Source of the DNA: Sphingomonas glacialis | Lineage (GTDB): Bacteria; Pseudomonadota; Alphaproteobacteria; Sphingomonadales; Sphingomonadaceae | Assembly: GCF_006439055.1 (NCBI RefSeq) | Contig: NZ_RCZC01000006.1 | Location: forward strand, 1-64,000 | DNA: 64,000 bases | Direction of reading: 5' to 3' | In this document: positions 26,249 to 34,688 of the stretch, one piece after another | Numbering within the stretch: position 1 is the first letter of the stretch | Layout of the letters: every line of letters begins with the position of its first letter | Translations under genes and position numbers: made by a program | The notes under the pieces: generated by a model | Databases searched by the model: none | What the model saw: the letters and a program-made list of their open reading frames with translations, nothing else | Told to the model about the DNA's origin: nothing

Positions 26249-27259
26249 TTATGCCGCGGCGCCGACTGTCTGTTCGATCGTCCCGAAGATCGGATGGTGC
26301 TTGTCGTCCTCGGCCCAGATCCGCACGGTGTCGCCCGCCTTGAGGAACCCGGTGATCGGCGACCCGCTGACGATCGTCTCGACCGTGCGCAACTCGGCCA
26401 GGCACGCGTACCCGACCCCGCCTGCGGCGATCGGCTTGCCCGGACCGCCATCACTATCGCGGTTCGAGACCGTGCCCGACCCGACGATCGTCCCCGCCCC
26501 CAGCGCACGCGTCTTGGCGGCGTGCGCGATCAGCGTGCCGAAATCGAACGTCATGTCGGCCCCCGCCGCGACGCGCCCGAACGGCTCGCCGTTGAGATCG
26601 ACCATCAGCGTGCGGTGGAGCTTGCCCTCCTGCCACCAGTCACCGAGCGAGTCGGGCGTGACGAACACCGGCGAGAAGGCGCTGGCGGGCTTCGACTGGA
26701 AGAAGCCGAAGCCCTTGGCGAGTTCGCCCGGAATGAGATTGCGCAGCGACACGTCGTTGGTCAGCCCTACAAGCCGCACCGCAGCAAGTGCCTCGTCGCG
26801 GCTCGCGCCCTGCGCCACGTCGCCGGTGACGACGACGACTTCGCCTTCGAAATCGCAACCCCAGCTCGCATCGGCGAGCGGGATCGCCTCACGCGGTCCG
26901 AGGAAGCCGTCCGACCCGCCCTGATACATCAGCGGATCGTGCCAGAAGGTCTCGGGCATCTCCGCCCCGCGCGCCTGCCGGACGAGCGCCACGTGGTTCA
27001 CATAGGCCGATCCGTCGGCCCATTGATACGCGCGCGGCAAGGGTGCTGCCGCCTTGTGTTCATGGAAGCGCTGCATCGGGATCGTCTCATGCTCGAGATC
27101 GATCGCGAGGTTCTGCAGGTCGGGCAGCACGCGGTCCCAATCGTCGAGCGCGGCCTGCAGCGTCGGCGCGATGTGTCCGGCATCGGCGTACCAGGCGAGA
27201 TCGTTCGATACGACGACGAGCTTGCCGTCACGCCCGGACTTGAGGCTGGCCAGTTTCAC
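26249..27259 (-). CDS. Fumarylacetoacetate hydrolase (FAH) family protein
   Basis: 336 residues. The FAH core is seen in CDFEGEVVVVTGDV (metal-binding acidic residues), LTNDVSLRNLIPGELAKGFGFFQSKP, and the terminal GTIVGSGTVSN and GDTVRIWAEDD segments. Such enzymes cleave C-C bonds in dioxo acids in aromatic catabolism or act as decarboxylases/isomerases. GTG 27259 was chosen because AGGAGAG lies 6 nt upstream. It is divergent from the acyl-CoA dehydrogenase at 27422. Substrate unknown. Confidence 0.9.
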   Translation of the reverse strand: MKLASLKSGRDGKLVVVSNDLAWYADAGHIAPTLQAALDDWDRVLPDLQNLAIDLEHETIPMQRFHEHKAAAPLPRAYQWADGSAYVNHVALVRQARGAEMPETFWHDPLMYQGGSDGFLGPREAIPLADASWGCDFEGEVVVVTGDVAQGASRDEALAAVRLVGLTNDVSLRNLIPGELAKGFGFFQSKPASAFSPVFVTPDSLGDWWQEGKLHRTLMVDLNGEPFGRVAAGADMTFDFGTLIAHAAKTRALGAGTIVGSGTVSNRDSDGGPGKPIAAGGVGYACLAELRTVETIVSGSPITGFLKAGDTVRIWAEDDKHHPIFGTIEQTVGAAA

Positions 27260-27299
27260 ATGCGCTCTCCTGATTGTTTGCCCATCCTTAGCCCCCTTC

Positions 27300-27342
27300 G
27301 TCATTCCCGCGAAAGCCGGAATCCTGTTTTCGCGCGGATGAC
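27300..27342. repeat. Short degenerate palindromic repeat
   Basis: GTCATTCCCGCGAAA (27300-27314) and TTTCGCGCGGATGAC (27328-27342) are imperfect inverted copies. It is a shortened relative of the element at 53519-53601, in the gap between divergent genes. Confidence 0.6.
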
Positions 27343-27421
27343 AGCGGGGATTGACGCTCGCGTAAAGACACCGCACACCGTCAAAAAACGCGTTGCAACG
27401 TGAAACCTAGGAGAGTCCGAA

Positions 27422-28579
27422 ATGTCCTCGCTCGACACCGTCGCCGGCCGCTTTGCCTATACCGAGGATCACGAGGCGTTTCGCCAGACCGTCCGCCAGT
27501 TCCTCCAGAAGGAAGGCGTGCCGCATGTCGCGCAATGGGAGGAGGATCGGCTCGTCCCCAAGGATTTCTGGATGAAGGCCGGCGAGATCGGCATGCTCTG
27601 CCCGACCGCACCCGAGGCCTATGGCGGGCTCGGACTCGACTTCGGCTACAATGCGATCGTCGACGAGGAGATGGCGTATGCCGGCGTCCCCGCGGGCTTT
27701 TCGCTCCAGTCGGACATCGTCGCGGGCTATATCGAGACCTATGGCTCGGAAGAGCAGAAGGCGCAGTGGCTCCCCAAGATGGTCTCGGGCGAGGTGATCA
27801 CCGCGATCGCGATGACCGAGCCGGGCACCGGCTCCGACCTCCAGGCGATCCGCACCACCGCGAAGAAGGATGGCAATCACTACGTCATCAACGGCTCGAA
27901 GACCTACATCACCAACGGCCAGAACACCGACCTGACGCTGGTCGTCGCCAAGACCGACCCCGACGCCAAACCCGCCTGGAAGGGCATGTCGATCATTCTG
28001 GTCGAGAGCGACCGCGCAGGCTTCAGCAAGGGGCGCAAGCTCGACAAGATCGGGCAGGAAGCCGCCGATACCTCCGAGCTGTTCTTCGAGGACGTCCGCG
28101 TGCCGATGACCAATTGCCTCGGCGAAGAGGGCAAGGGCTTCATCTATCTGATGAGCCAATTGCCGCAGGAACGCCTGTCGATCGCGGTGTCGGTCCAGGC
28201 CTCGGCGCAAAAGGCGTTCGACGAGACGGTCGAGTTCACCAAGACGCGCAAAGCCTTTGCCGGGATGGTGTTCGATTTCCAGAACACCCGCTTCGTGCTC
28301 GCGGACTTGAAGGCCAAGCTGCAAGTCGGCTGGGCGCATCTCGACTGGGCGATCGCGCGGCATCTGAAGGGCGAGCTGACCAACGAGGAAGGCGCTGCGG
28401 CCAAGCTGTGGCACACCGACCTGCAATGGGAAGTGATGGACGCCTGCCTCCAGCTTCATGGCGGGGCGGGCTATATGAACGAATATCCGATCGCGCGCGC
28501 CTGGCGCGCCGCGCGCGTGACGCGGATCTTCGGCGGGACCAACGAGATCATGAAGGAGCTGATCGGGCGCTCGCTCTAG
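27422..28579 (+). CDS. Acyl-CoA dehydrogenase family protein
   Basis: 385 residues with complete three-domain architecture: GYNAIVDEEMAYAGVPA in the N-terminal domain, ITAIAMTEPGTGSDLQAIRTTA and YVINGSKTYITNGQ in the beta domain, and LHGGAGYMNEYPIARAWRAARVTRIFGGTNEIMKELIG at the end. The base in the terminal motif is Gly, not Glu (FGGTNEI), as in long-chain and isovaleryl-type enzymes whose catalytic Glu lies elsewhere. AGGAGAG precedes the start. Probably oxidises a long- or branched-chain acyl-CoA. Confidence 0.92.
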   Translation: MSSLDTVAGRFAYTEDHEAFRQTVRQFLQKEGVPHVAQWEEDRLVPKDFWMKAGEIGMLCPTAPEAYGGLGLDFGYNAIVDEEMAYAGVPAGFSLQSDIVAGYIETYGSEEQKAQWLPKMVSGEVITAIAMTEPGTGSDLQAIRTTAKKDGNHYVINGSKTYITNGQNTDLTLVVAKTDPDAKPAWKGMSIILVESDRAGFSKGRKLDKIGQEAADTSELFFEDVRVPMTNCLGEEGKGFIYLMSQLPQERLSIAVSVQASAQKAFDETVEFTKTRKAFAGMVFDFQNTRFVLADLKAKLQVGWAHLDWAIARHLKGELTNEEGAAAKLWHTDLQWEVMDACLQLHGGAGYMNEYPIARAWRAARVTRIFGGTNEIMKELIGRSL

Positions 28580-28602
28580 CGGTTGCTCCCCATTGCTCGG
28601 CT

Positions 28603-28713
28603 CCCGTTCCCCGGCGAAGGCCGGGGCCCAGGCGTAGAACGAGCATAGGCAGAGGATCGCGCCCGCTTACCTTGGCCATCGCACCTTTGCCCCGGCCTCC
28701 GCCGGGGAACGGG
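28603..28713. repeat. Palindromic doublet, CCCCGGC class
   Basis: Arms 28603-28630 and 28688-28713 are inverted copies (CCCGTTCCCCGGCGAAGGCCGG and its reverse complement with one or two changes). It separates the convergent acyl-CoA dehydrogenase and cytochrome c genes. Confidence 0.87.
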
Positions 28714-28742
28714 TGAGGAGCGCTGCCCTTTCCCGGCTCGGC

Positions 28743-29216
28743 TCAGTGCTGCTTCTGCAGATAGGCGATCACGTCGGCGCGATCGAGCGGGTCGGCGAGC
28801 CCGGCGAACCCCATCGCGGTGCCGGGCACCATCGCCTTGGGGTTGGTCAGCCACACGTCCATCCGCTCGGGCGTCCAGGTGCCGCCTGCCGCCTGCAGCG
28901 CCCCGCTATAAGGAAAGCGCGGCCGGCGCTGTCCGACCGCCGCGCCCATCACGCCGAACAGGTTCGGCCCGCTGCGATCGGCGGCGGAAGCGTCGATCGA
29001 ATGGCACGCAAAGCACTGGCCGAACACCTTCTCGCCGGCGGAGGCATTGGCGACGCGCAACAGGGCGGCCGCCGAGGGCGCAGGTCCCGCGGCGCGGCGG
29101 CGCGACTCCTTGTCGTCGCTCGGCGAACACGCCGCCAGCACGAGCGCGGTGACGCAAACAAGCAAGGTCGGACGCACCGCGCCGGCAGCACAGCCGCGCC
29201 GACTGGGTCCGCTCAT
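28743..29216 (-). CDS. Class I cytochrome c, predicted lipoprotein
   Basis: 157 residues. The N-terminal hydrophobic segment ends in a lipobox LAAC with lipidation Cys30, so the protein is probably anchored on the periplasmic side of a membrane. The haem site CFACH lies at residues 68-72, and a distal methionine is available in MVPGTAMGF. The GPNLFGVMGAAVGQ and YLQKQ ends are typical of cytochrome c550/cy-type electron carriers. The start overlaps the stop of the phosphatase-like gene upstream (ATGA). Confidence 0.9.
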   Translation of the reverse strand: MSGPSRRGCAAGAVRPTLLVCVTALVLAACSPSDDKESRRRAAGPAPSAAALLRVANASAGEKVFGQCFACHSIDASAADRSGPNLFGVMGAAVGQRRPRFPYSGALQAAGGTWTPERMDVWLTNPKAMVPGTAMGFAGLADPLDRADVIAYLQKQH

Positions 29217-29992
29217 GCCGACAGCGTCCGCGCCCGCTCGCTCAGCCGCTCGACCGCGGCGGCGTGGATGCCGGGCGTCGTCGCGAGCACGCCGAACGCC
29301 TGCGCGCTCGCCGTATTGAAGGCGAGCGGCGCGCCGAAGGCGTCGGTCACGCTGGCGCCCGCCTCGGCGGCGATCAGCGCCGCAGCGGCAATGTCCCACT
29401 CATAGCCCCAGCGCAGGGTGGCGACGAGATCGGCCTCGTCCGCCGCGACCATCGCAATCCGCAAGGCGATCGAATTGGGCTTGGCGACCACGACCAGATC
29501 GCTGTCGACCTTGGGCAGCCCATCGGTCGGCACGCGCGACCCGCTGAACACGCGCCGATCGCCGACCTGGATGGCGGCGCCATTGCGCGTCGCCCCCTGG
29601 CCCAGCGCCGCGCGAAAGATGTCGCCGCGCGCCGGCGCGTCGAGCACGCCGATCGTTACGCGGCCCTGCTCGACCAAAGCGACCGAAACCGCCCAGCCGT
29701 CGCGCCCGCGGATGAAGTCGCGCGTGCCGTCGATCGGATCGACCACCCATACCCGTCCGCAGGCGAGCCGATCGGCATTGTCGGCGGTCTCCTCGGACAG
29801 CCAGCCCGCATCGGGCAGCAGCGCCGAGAGCCGCGCGTGGAGCAGCGTGTTGACGTCGAGATCGACCTGGCTGACCGGATCGTTCGGCGCCTTTTCCCAC
29901 CGCGCGAAGTCGGTCCGCCAATGCCGCAGCGCGAGCGCGCCCGCCTCGGCCGCGACCGCTGCTACCGCATCGGCGAGTCCCGCCTCAGCCAC
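29213..29992 (-). CDS. Inositol monophosphatase family protein (CysQ-like)
   Basis: 259 residues. The metal-binding signature is WLSEET (Glu67-Glu68) plus DPIDGTRDF (Asp85, Asp88), with YEWDIAAAALI as the third element. Length and the GTRDF variant fit 3'(2'),5'-bisphosphate nucleotidases, which remove PAP formed in sulfate assimilation, though inositol phosphatase activity cannot be excluded. GTG start at 29992 overlaps the end of pmbA by 8 bp, and the stop overlaps the cytochrome start by 4 bp: a tightly packed three-gene operon. Confidence 0.88.
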   Translation of the reverse strand: MAEAGLADAVAAVAAEAGALALRHWRTDFARWEKAPNDPVSQVDLDVNTLLHARLSALLPDAGWLSEETADNADRLACGRVWVVDPIDGTRDFIRGRDGWAVSVALVEQGRVTIGVLDAPARGDIFRAALGQGATRNGAAIQVGDRRVFSGSRVPTDGLPKVDSDLVVVAKPNSIALRIAMVAADEADLVATLRWGYEWDIAAAALIAAEAGASVTDAFGAPLAFNTASAQAFGVLATTPGIHAAAVERLSERARTLSA

Positions 29993-31343
29993 TCGCCACC
30001 GTCATCCCGTCGATCCGGATCGTCGGCACGTTGATCCCGTAGCGGAACTCGAGATCGTTCGCCGGGGTCAGCTCGCGGAACATGTCCTTCAGATTGCCCG
30101 CGATGGTGAACTCAGCAACCGGACCGGTGACGACGCCGTTCTCGATCCGGAAGCCCGCGGCACCGCGGCTGTAGTCGCCCGTCACGCCGTTGACGCCCAT
30201 CCCGATCAGCTCGGTAACGAGCACGCCGTTGGCAATGTCCTCGATCAACGTCTCGGGTGGGAGATCGCCCGCTGCCATGTGAAGGTTGCTGGTCGACACG
30301 CCCGGCGCGCCGCCGACGCCGCGCGCGGCGTGGCCAGTCGGCTCGAGCCCCAATTGCCGCGCCGACGCGCTGTCGAGCAGCCAGGCCTCGAGCATCCCGG
30401 CATCGATGATCGCCATCGGCGAAACCGGCAGCCCCTCGCCGTCGAACGGGCGCGAGCGCAGGCCGTGCGGCAGATGCGGATCGTCGAGCACGGTCACACC
30501 GCTCGAGAACACCTGCGTGCCGAGCGCGTCGAGCAGGAAGCTCGTCTTGCGCGTGATCGCCTGCCCCGAGATCGCGCCGATCAGATGGCCGAGCAGGCTC
30601 GACCCGACGCGCGGATCGAACACCACGCTCATCGGCCCGCTGGCGAGCCGTCCGGGATTGACGCGCGCCACCGCACGATTGCCGGCGCGCGTGCCGATCT
30701 CGGCGGGATCGTCGAGCGCGGACCGGTGCCGCTTCGAGCTGTAGGCGTAATCGCGCACCATCGCGCCGCCCTCGCCCGCGAGCACGCTCGCCGACAGGCC
30801 GTAGCCGGTGGTGGCATAGGCCGCGGCGAACCCGTGGCTGGTGGCGAGCGCCCAGATCGAACGCGCCGCGCTGGCCGATCCGCCTTCGCTGTTGGTGACG
30901 CCCGGAACCGCACGCGCGGCGTCTTCCGCCGCCTGCGCCGCGTCGCGCAGCGCCGTCGGCGACGCTTCTTCGCCACCACGCGCGAGATCGTCGAGATCGA
31001 GCATCGGCGGGGCGCCATGCATCAGCCGCTCGGCGGGGGCGAGGCCGGCCCAGGCATCCTCGGGCGCCTCGCGCGCCATCGCGATCGCCCGGTCGACCAG
31101 CGCCGACAGCGCATCGGCCGACAGGTCCGAGGTCGAGACGCTCGCCGAACGCTTGCCGACAAAGACGCGCAGGCCGAGCTCGGCACTTTCCGACCGCCCG
31201 ACATCCTCGAGCGCGCCGAGCCGCACCGCCACGTCGAGCGAGGTATCGGCGGCGTAGACCGCGTCGGCGGCATCGGCGCCCGCCGCCTTGGCACGAGTGA
31301 CGATATCGGCAGCGCGATCGCGGGCTTGGTCTGGGGTCAACAT
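29985..31343 (-). CDS. pmbA: TldD/PmbA family metalloprotease subunit
   Basis: 452 residues. The N-terminal domain includes RAAGADAADAVYA-like sequence and SESAELGLRVFVGKRSASVSTSDLS, and the C-terminal domain carries GPMSVVFDPRVGSSLLGHL, TNLHMAAGD-like and GVNGVTGDYSRGAAGF segments, as in PmbA/TldE. It lacks the HExxxH zinc motif of TldD, so it is the non-catalytic partner; tldD is not in this window. The TldD/PmbA pair processes small peptides such as microcins and antitoxins. First gene of an operon with the CysQ-like and cytochrome c genes. Confidence 0.9.
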   Translation of the reverse strand: MLTPDQARDRAADIVTRAKAAGADAADAVYAADTSLDVAVRLGALEDVGRSESAELGLRVFVGKRSASVSTSDLSADALSALVDRAIAMAREAPEDAWAGLAPAERLMHGAPPMLDLDDLARGGEEASPTALRDAAQAAEDAARAVPGVTNSEGGSASAARSIWALATSHGFAAAYATTGYGLSASVLAGEGGAMVRDYAYSSKRHRSALDDPAEIGTRAGNRAVARVNPGRLASGPMSVVFDPRVGSSLLGHLIGAISGQAITRKTSFLLDALGTQVFSSGVTVLDDPHLPHGLRSRPFDGEGLPVSPMAIIDAGMLEAWLLDSASARQLGLEPTGHAARGVGGAPGVSTSNLHMAAGDLPPETLIEDIANGVLVTELIGMGVNGVTGDYSRGAAGFRIENGVVTGPVAEFTIAGNLKDMFRELTPANDLEFRYGINVPTIRIDGMTVASG

Positions 31344-31389
31344 GGTCCGGACTTAGGTGCGGGCGGGCGGAGGCGCAACCTTCCCTGCT

Positions 31390-31509
31390 CCCCTCCCCTT
31401 TAGGGGAGGGGCTGGGGGTGGGGCAGCGGCGGAGCGGGCTCGAGCTTCGGACCGAGCGAAGCCTTCGCGGCACGGCCCCACCCCAACCCCTCCCCTGAAG
31501 GGGAGGGGC
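31390..31509. repeat. Palindromic doublet, GGGAGGGG class
   Basis: Arms 31390-31424 and 31474-31509 are inverted copies built on CCCCTCCCCTT..GGGGAGGGG with a GGGGGTGGGGC extension. It lies upstream of pmbA and ends 4 bp before the ubiA stop codon. Confidence 0.88.
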
Positions 31510-31513
31510 TTGA

Positions 31514-32446
31514 TCAATACGGCCACGGCGTCCCGACCACGACGCACGCCAGAAACACCAGCAGCCCTGCGAACCGGTTCGAGCGAAAGCGCTGCAGCGC
31601 GCCCGCGCCATCGTCGGGCGCGAGCGTCGCCACCTGCCACACGAAATGCCCCGCCACCGGCAGCAACGCGAGCAACGCCAGCCAATCCGGCCGCAACACC
31701 CAGATCGCCGCCGCCCAAAGCACCAGCGCCGCCACATAGAACAGCCCGACGCCGAGCCGTACCCGGCGCCCCATCCGCAGCGCCGACGAGCGAATCCCGA
31801 TCAGCGCATCGTCCTCACGGTCCTGCAGCGCGTAGATCGTATCATAGCCGACCACCCAGCAAATCGACCCGGCATAGAGCAGCAACCCCGGCATGGTGAG
31901 CGCACCCGCGACATCGCTCCACCCGACCAAAGCCGCCCAGGAAAAGACGAGGCCAAGCCAGATCTGCGGCCACCAGGTGATCCGCTTCATGAACGGGTAA
32001 GCGGCGACCGGCGCGAGGCTCGCCACCGCGACGACCGCGGCATAGAGATGGAGCTGGAGCAGCACGACCAGCCCGATCAGGCTGAGCGCGACCAGCCACG
32101 CCCACGCCGCCCTGAGCGACACCGCGCCGCTCGCCAGCGGTCGGCTGCGCGTGCGTGCGACCTGTCGATCGAGATCGCGGTCGACGATATCGTTGAACAC
32201 GCACCCCGCCCCACGCATCGCGATGCTGCCGAGCAACAGCCACAGGATCAGATCCCACCGCGTCATAGCGCCCCCCGCCAGTGCGACGCCCCACGCGCCC
32301 GGCCAGAACAACAGCCACCACCCGATCGGCCGATCGAACCGCGCGAGCAGCGCGAAAGGCCGCGCACGGCGCGGGAGCAAACCGACGAGCCCGCGATGCT
32401 CGGTATCGGGGGTGAGGTCGGCGGGGAGGCGATCAGCGGAGGTCAT
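31514..32446 (-). CDS. ubiA: 4-hydroxybenzoate polyprenyltransferase
   Basis: 310-residue integral membrane prenyltransferase that attaches the polyprenyl tail to 4-hydroxybenzoate in ubiquinone synthesis. The first aspartate motif NDIVDRDLD lies at residues 85-93 and the second, YDTIYALQDREDD, near residue 200; about eight to nine transmembrane helices separate and flank them. FDRPIGWWLLFWPG near the N-terminus is the usual UbiA entry motif. Start at ATG 32446. Confidence 0.95.
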   Translation of the reverse strand: MTSADRLPADLTPDTEHRGLVGLLPRRARPFALLARFDRPIGWWLLFWPGAWGVALAGGAMTRWDLILWLLLGSIAMRGAGCVFNDIVDRDLDRQVARTRSRPLASGAVSLRAAWAWLVALSLIGLVVLLQLHLYAAVVAVASLAPVAAYPFMKRITWWPQIWLGLVFSWAALVGWSDVAGALTMPGLLLYAGSICWVVGYDTIYALQDREDDALIGIRSSALRMGRRVRLGVGLFYVAALVLWAAAIWVLRPDWLALLALLPVAGHFVWQVATLAPDDGAGALQRFRSNRFAGLLVFLACVVVGTPWPY

Positions 32447-32622
32447 GGCACCCGCTCATACCCGCGCGGAAAGATTGCGGAAACGCTGTTGTGCGACCGC
32501 CCGAACGCTATTGCGCCGGCCTGTACGACGAGAGGCGCGAAAGACAGCCGCCTCGACTTCGCCATGCTCGGCCGCGATAGGAGGCCAACCCACTTCCGGG
32601 CCGGACAGCACAGGCGGACAGC

Positions 32623-32778
32623 ATGGTACATCTCTCCGTCGCGATCGGACGGTTCTTCGAGGCTTTGCTCTGGGCGCTCACGCGCGGCATCGGCGTGATG
32701 GCGGGCTGGGCGATCCTGGCGGCGCTGGTGCTGGGGATGGTGGCGCTCGGGGTGCGCGCGATGTGGCGGCGGCGGTAG
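32623..32778 (+). CDS. Small hydrophobic membrane protein, unknown
   Basis: 51 residues, beginning MVHLSVAIGRFFEALLWAL and ending in RRR. One long hydrophobic stretch (GVMAGWAILAALVLGMVALGV, residues about 24-44) is flanked by basic residues, consistent with a single-pass membrane miniprotein. A GGCGGA sequence precedes the start at a usable distance. There is no homology I recognise, so reality of the gene rests on composition and position between ubiA and the convergent kinase gene. Confidence 0.45.
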   Translation: MVHLSVAIGRFFEALLWALTRGIGVMAGWAILAALVLGMVALGVRAMWRRR

Positions 32779-32793
32779 GCTGAAGGCAAGGCC

Positions 32794-33597
32794 TCAGAAC
32801 AGCTCATCCAGGAGCAGATGGACCTGAAGCTTGGCGCGGTCGACCTCTGCGATGCCATAGTGCGCGAGAAACCGCTCTTGCAGCGCTGCGTCGAATTCCC
32901 CGAGACTGTTCCACGCGATGGCGATGTCCTGGTAGCGATCGGCGACACCGACCCGCCCGACATCGATGCAGCCGACCACCGCGCCATCGCGCATCAGGAT
33001 GTTATCGAGCGAGAAGTCGCCGTGCGTGACGACCGAATCGGACGGCAGTGGCAACAGCTGCTGCAGCGCCCCCCAGACCTGTTCCGCCGTCCAGCCTTCG
33101 CGCGCCGCATCGAAATCATCCTCCTCGACCAGACCCGCATCGATCCGCGCGCGCGCGCGTGCGAGCCGGTGCGGAAGATCGCTGATGAAGGGACAATCGC
33201 TGACCGGGATGGTGTGGAGCCGCCGCAGGAATGTCGCCAGCGCGTCGATGGTCGCGATCCGGCAATCGGGGCGTTCCTCCAGCGCCTGATACGCCGTTTC
33301 TCCCGGTACTGCCGTCATCAGCAGCCAAGCTTCGTCCGGGTCAGCGACGAAGCGGATGACAGCCGGCACGGGCAGGTGGCGCGCCAGCCATCGCAGCCTG
33401 AGCATCTCGCCGGTTATGTCGTCGGCGACGTTATCGCTGCCGTGCTTTAGGAACAGGTCGGGAGCGCCGGCTTTGCTGTGCAGCCGGTATACGGCACCGC
33501 CGGATTGGCCGACATAGTCACGCGACCATGTATATCCCGCCACTTCGGCGGACAGACTCGCCGGCACGCACACGGCCGCACAGTCTTCTTCGCGCAT
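32794..33597 (-). CDS. Aminoglycoside 3'-phosphotransferase-like kinase
   Basis: 267 residues. All key APH(3') residues are seen: ATP-binding K51 and E64, the Brenner motif HGDFSLDN (H192, D194, N199), DVG starting at D212, GVADRYQDIAIA, and the C-terminal LLLDELF whose final Phe carboxylate contacts aminoglycosides in APH(3')-IIIa. Length (267 versus about 264-271) and composition fit a working enzyme that would phosphorylate the 3'-OH of kanamycin-type drugs. GC content and codon use match the surroundings, so it looks chromosomal rather than freshly acquired. A GGAGG ribosome-binding site is present. Resistance itself is not shown by the sequence. Confidence 0.88.
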   Translation of the reverse strand: MREEDCAAVCVPASLSAEVAGYTWSRDYVGQSGGAVYRLHSKAGAPDLFLKHGSDNVADDITGEMLRLRWLARHLPVPAVIRFVADPDEAWLLMTAVPGETAYQALEERPDCRIATIDALATFLRRLHTIPVSDCPFISDLPHRLARARARIDAGLVEEDDFDAAREGWTAEQVWGALQQLLPLPSDSVVTHGDFSLDNILMRDGAVVGCIDVGRVGVADRYQDIAIAWNSLGEFDAALQERFLAHYGIAEVDRAKLQVHLLLDELF

Positions 33598-33669
33598 CCC
33601 ATCCCTCCACCTGTCGTCCGATCATGCCGCATCGCCTCAGCAGACGGTAGGCCTGCGCTTGGAGGCACA

Positions 33670-33832
33670 AACCTTCTCCCGGAGGGAGAAGGTTGGCAGC
33701 GTGCTGCCTAGCGGAGGTTGGATGAGGGGACACCGTCTCCGGAGAGGATGATCCCCTCACCCAGCTCCGACTAGGGCCCGCTGAAGGAGCGGACCCAAGT
33801 CTGCGCAACCCTCTCCCGCCGGGAGTGGGAAA
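33670..33832. repeat. Compound palindromic element
   Basis: Starts with a perfect hairpin AACCTTCTCCC GGA GGGAGAAGGTT (33670-33694) and ends with CAACCCTCTCCCGCCGGGAGTGGG (33805-33832). The inner parts are also roughly inverted. It occupies most of the gap between the divergent kinase and rsmE genes. Confidence 0.75.
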
Positions 33833-33897
33833 AACCCGCGACGGTCCTCCGAGCAATGACGGTAGCAAACCGCCCCGCCACCCCCTACGACACGCCC

Positions 33898-34638
33898 ATG
33901 CCCGCTACCCCCGCCTGGCCGCCGCAATCGACCCCACGCCTGTACGTCGAGACTCCACTCGGCGTCGGCCCGCTCCGCGTCGACGGGCCGCAGGCGCATT
34001 ATCTCGGCAGTGTGATGCGGATGAAGCCGGGCGATCCCGTCAAGCTGTTCGACGGCCATTCCGGCGAATGGCTCGGCGTCGCGGCGAGTGTCGCCAAGCG
34101 CGAGCTGATGCTCGACGTCACCGAACAGCTGCGCGGCCCCGAGAGCGTGCCCGACCTGTGGCTCTGCGCCGCGCCGATCAAGAAGGGCCGGATCGATTGG
34201 GTCGCCGAGAAGGCCTGCGAGCTCGGCGTCGCGCGGCTGGTGCCGGTGCTGACGCGCCGCACCGTGGTCGATCGGCTCAACGGCGAGCGCCTGCGCGCGC
34301 ACATGATCGAGGCGGCCGAGCAGTGCGGCCGCACCGCCGTCCCCGAGCTCGCCGAGCCGGTGAAGCTCACCGCCTTGCTGCGCGACTGGCCGCAAGACCG
34401 CGCGCTGTTCTTCGCCGACGAGACCGGTGGCGCGCCTGCGCTCCAGGCGATGCGTGACGGCCCCGCCTCCGCCGCAATCCTGATCGGCCCTGAAGGCGGC
34501 TTCGACGATGACGAGCGCGCGGCGATCCGCGCGTTGCCCGGCGCGGTCGCGATCGGGCTCGGCCCGCGCATCCTGCGCGCCGATACGGCTGCCGCTGCGG
34601 CGGTCGCACTGTGGATGACATCGCGAGGGGATTGGTAG
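33898..34638 (+). CDS. rsmE: 16S rRNA (uracil-1498-N3)-methyltransferase
   Basis: 246-residue SPOUT methyltransferase that methylates U1498 of 16S rRNA. The N-terminal PUA-like domain contains HYLGSVMRMKPGDPVKLFDG. The knotted SAM domain contains KKGRIDWVAEKACELGV, AAEQCGRT, LIGPEGGFDDDE and LGPRILRADTAA, in the order expected for RsmE. ATG 33898 begins at family-like MPATPAWPPQSTPRLYVET; an in-frame ATG at 33856 adds 14 residues and lies outside the homologous region. Confidence 0.92.
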   Translation: MPATPAWPPQSTPRLYVETPLGVGPLRVDGPQAHYLGSVMRMKPGDPVKLFDGHSGEWLGVAASVAKRELMLDVTEQLRGPESVPDLWLCAAPIKKGRIDWVAEKACELGVARLVPVLTRRTVVDRLNGERLRAHMIEAAEQCGRTAVPELAEPVKLTALLRDWPQDRALFFADETGGAPALQAMRDGPASAAILIGPEGGFDDDERAAIRALPGAVAIGLGPRILRADTAAAAAVALWMTSRGDW

Positions 34639-34688
34639 CCGTTCGAAACCTGCTGGCGGGCGGGCAATCGCAGCGCTAAGGCGCGGAC

